From NCBI GenBank assembly GCA_028872645.1, contig JAPKDK010000139.1, forward strand, positions 1 to 7,518: a DNA stretch of 7,518 nucleotides, read 5' to 3'. Shown piece by piece: positions 6,568 to 7,518 of this stretch. Origin of the DNA: Verrucomicrobiota bacterium (GTDB lineage Bacteria; Verrucomicrobiota; Verrucomicrobiia; Limisphaerales; UBA1100). Each line of letters begins with the position of its first letter. Position 1 is the stretch's first letter. Below the pieces are notes generated by a model. That model ran no database searches and was not told where the DNA came from. It saw only the letters and a list, made by a program, of their open reading frames with translations. The translations under genes were made by a program, and so were the position numbers.

Positions 6568-7134
6568 ATGCTGCTCGTCATCGACAACTACGATTCGTTT
6601 ACGTACAACCTCGTACAATATTTGGGTGAAGAACAGGTGGAGATGGAGGTGCATCGGAATGATGAAATCACGCTGGAACAAATCGAGGCGTTGAAGCCGG
6701 AGCGCATTCTGATTTCGCCTGGGCCGTGCACGCCGCGCGAGGCGGGGCTCTCCAACGACATCATAAAAACCTTCGGCCCGCGCACGCCGCTCTTGGGCGT
6801 GTGCCTCGGGCACCAGTGCATCGGGCATTCGTTCGGGGCGGAGGTGGTGGTGAACGACCAAATCATGCACGGCAAAACCTCGCCCATTTCGCACGACGAA
6901 AAAAACCTGTTCGAGGGTATGCCCAATCCTTTCGTCGCCACGCGCTACCACTCACTCGTCGTCAAGCGCGACACCGTGCCCGAGTGCCTCGAAATCACTG
7001 CCGAGACAGCGGCCGGCGAAGTGATGGGATTGCGCCACAAGGAACATCCCATTTGGGGTGTGCAGTTTCATCCCGAAAGCATTCTGACCGAGGATGGCCG
7101 GACGTTGCTGCGGAATTTTTTGAAGTTGGGCTGA
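6568..7134 (+). CDS. trpG: Anthranilate/aminodeoxychorismate synthase glutamine amidotransferase subunit (TrpG/PabA)
   Basis: 188 residues, the usual length for a stand-alone class I amidotransferase subunit. It hydrolyses glutamine and passes ammonia to TrpE or PabB, which act on chorismate (tryptophan or folate pathway). Motifs: VIDNYDSFTYNLVQYL (4-19), ISPGPCTP (49-56), GVCLGHQ (77-83) with nucleophile C79, MHGK (100-103), RYHSLVV (126-132), and GVQFHPESIL (164-173) with catalytic H168 and E170. The full C-H-E triad is present. The sequence alone does not separate TrpG from PabA; one protein often serves both partners. No trpE or pabB lies in the window. ATG 6568 follows the previous stop by 4 nt; a GGAAGG at 6547-6552 is 15 nt away, rather far for a Shine-Dalgarno site, so coupling is likely. 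Last gene of the + strand row; base composition shifts sharply here. Confidence 0.93.
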   Translation: MLLVIDNYDSFTYNLVQYLGEEQVEMEVHRNDEITLEQIEALKPERILISPGPCTPREAGLSNDIIKTFGPRTPLLGVCLGHQCIGHSFGAEVVVNDQIMHGKTSPISHDEKNLFEGMPNPFVATRYHSLVVKRDTVPECLEITAETAAGEVMGLRHKEHPIWGVQFHPESILTEDGRTLLRNFLKLG

Positions 7135-7138
7135 TTTA

Positions 7139-7518
7139 TTACTGTCGCGCTTGTCCGATCATTTCCTTGATCGTCACCGGCTTGCCGTCACGGCGTTTGC
7201 TTTCATCGGCGGCGGCCATGAAGGCGAACATCTCGATGGTCTCTTGAGCGCTCACCGGCACTTTGCCGGTTTGGAACATTTTCACCGCCTCCACCACGAG
7301 CGGCGCGTAGCCGTCGTACTCGCCCGCTTCGCTTTCGCCTTTGGTGCCTTTGGCTTTGCCGCCGTAGCCTTTGCCTTCGCGGAAGATGCCGATGCGGCCG
7401 CCTTTCCATTGGCCTTCCACCTCGATTTTGCCATCGGCAGTTTTGCGTCGCACGACGCTTTCACAGCCGGTGCCCATCACGGTGAAGAGCGATTCGCAGC
7501 CGTGCACGCCGTACCAAA
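7139..7518 (-). CDS. Gfo/Idh/MocA-type oxidoreductase, C-terminal part (5' end outside window)
   Basis: The frame is open to the window edge; 125 residues are visible, ending at TAA 7141-7139. The visible part is the C-terminal domain only: WYGVHGCESLFTVMGTGCESV (1-21), which is typical of the alpha/beta domain of Gfo/Idh/MocA proteins common in Verrucomicrobiota and Planctomycetota, and a final helical segment LVVEAVKMFQTGKVPVSAQETIEMFAFMAAADESKRR (73-109) followed by GKPVTIKEMIGQ. The NAD(P)-binding domain and the catalytic residues are not in the window, so the substrate (often a sugar or inositol) cannot be named. A Gly/Lys-rich stretch (EGKGYGGKAKGTKGE, 47-61) lies between strands. The internal GTG at 7507 is inside the conserved region and is not the start. 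It converges on trpG with only 4 bp between the stops. Confidence 0.8.
   Translation of the reverse strand, partial: WYGVHGCESLFTVMGTGCESVVRRKTADGKIEVEGQWKGGRIGIFREGKGYGGKAKGTKGESEAGEYDGYAPLVVEAVKMFQTGKVPVSAQETIEMFAFMAAADESKRRDGKPVTIKEMIGQARQ

Overview
The window is an ordinary-looking, gene-dense stretch of bacterial chromosome, probably from the Verrucomicrobiota or a close PVC-superphylum relative. The main evidence is the Gre-family transcription factor: it is about 617 residues long, with a normal GreA module only at its C-terminal end, an architecture known from chlamydial GreA. A split spermidine-synthase-like pair and a Gfo/Idh/MocA-type oxidoreductase also fit that group. The assignment is an inference; there is no rRNA or tRNA gene here to confirm it.

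Layout, left to right. (1) The 3' part of a polytopic membrane protein gene (5' end outside the window) runs on the + strand and overlaps the start of a SAM-dependent spermidine-synthase-like gene. These two halves are normally fused in the family. (2) rsmB, the 16S rRNA m5C967 methyltransferase, lies on the - strand; its 3' end overlaps the 3' end of the synthase-like gene by 29 bp. (3) A short divergent region (2920-2995) separates rsmB from a + strand gene row and contains overlapping -10-like hexamers for the two directions. (4) The + strand row is long-form greA, aroB (3-dehydroquinate synthase), an unrecognised 200-residue protein, and trpG/pabA (glutamine amidotransferase). Gaps are 6, -11 and 4 nt, so it is probably one transcript. 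(5) The 3' part of a - strand oxidoreductase gene closes the window, ending 4 bp from the trpG stop.

How the genes relate: aroB acts early in the shikimate pathway leading to chorismate, and the trpG/pabA product supplies ammonia for turning chorismate into anthranilate or aminodeoxychorismate, so the operon joins two aromatic-pathway steps. Its first gene rescues stalled RNA polymerase, and the divergent rsmB modifies rRNA, so the shared intergenic region may link gene-expression functions. The first gene pair and the last oxidoreductase have no obvious link to the rest.

No gene-free stretch exceeds 300 bases; the longest is the 76-bp divergent region. I saw no RNA gene, CRISPR array, insertion sequence or clear rho-independent terminator. 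The main oddities are a five-copy 7-nt tandem repeat translated as the C-terminus of AroB, the long Gre protein, the split synthase pair, and the unrecognised protein inside the aromatic operon. I do not see convincing evidence of a new multi-gene system.
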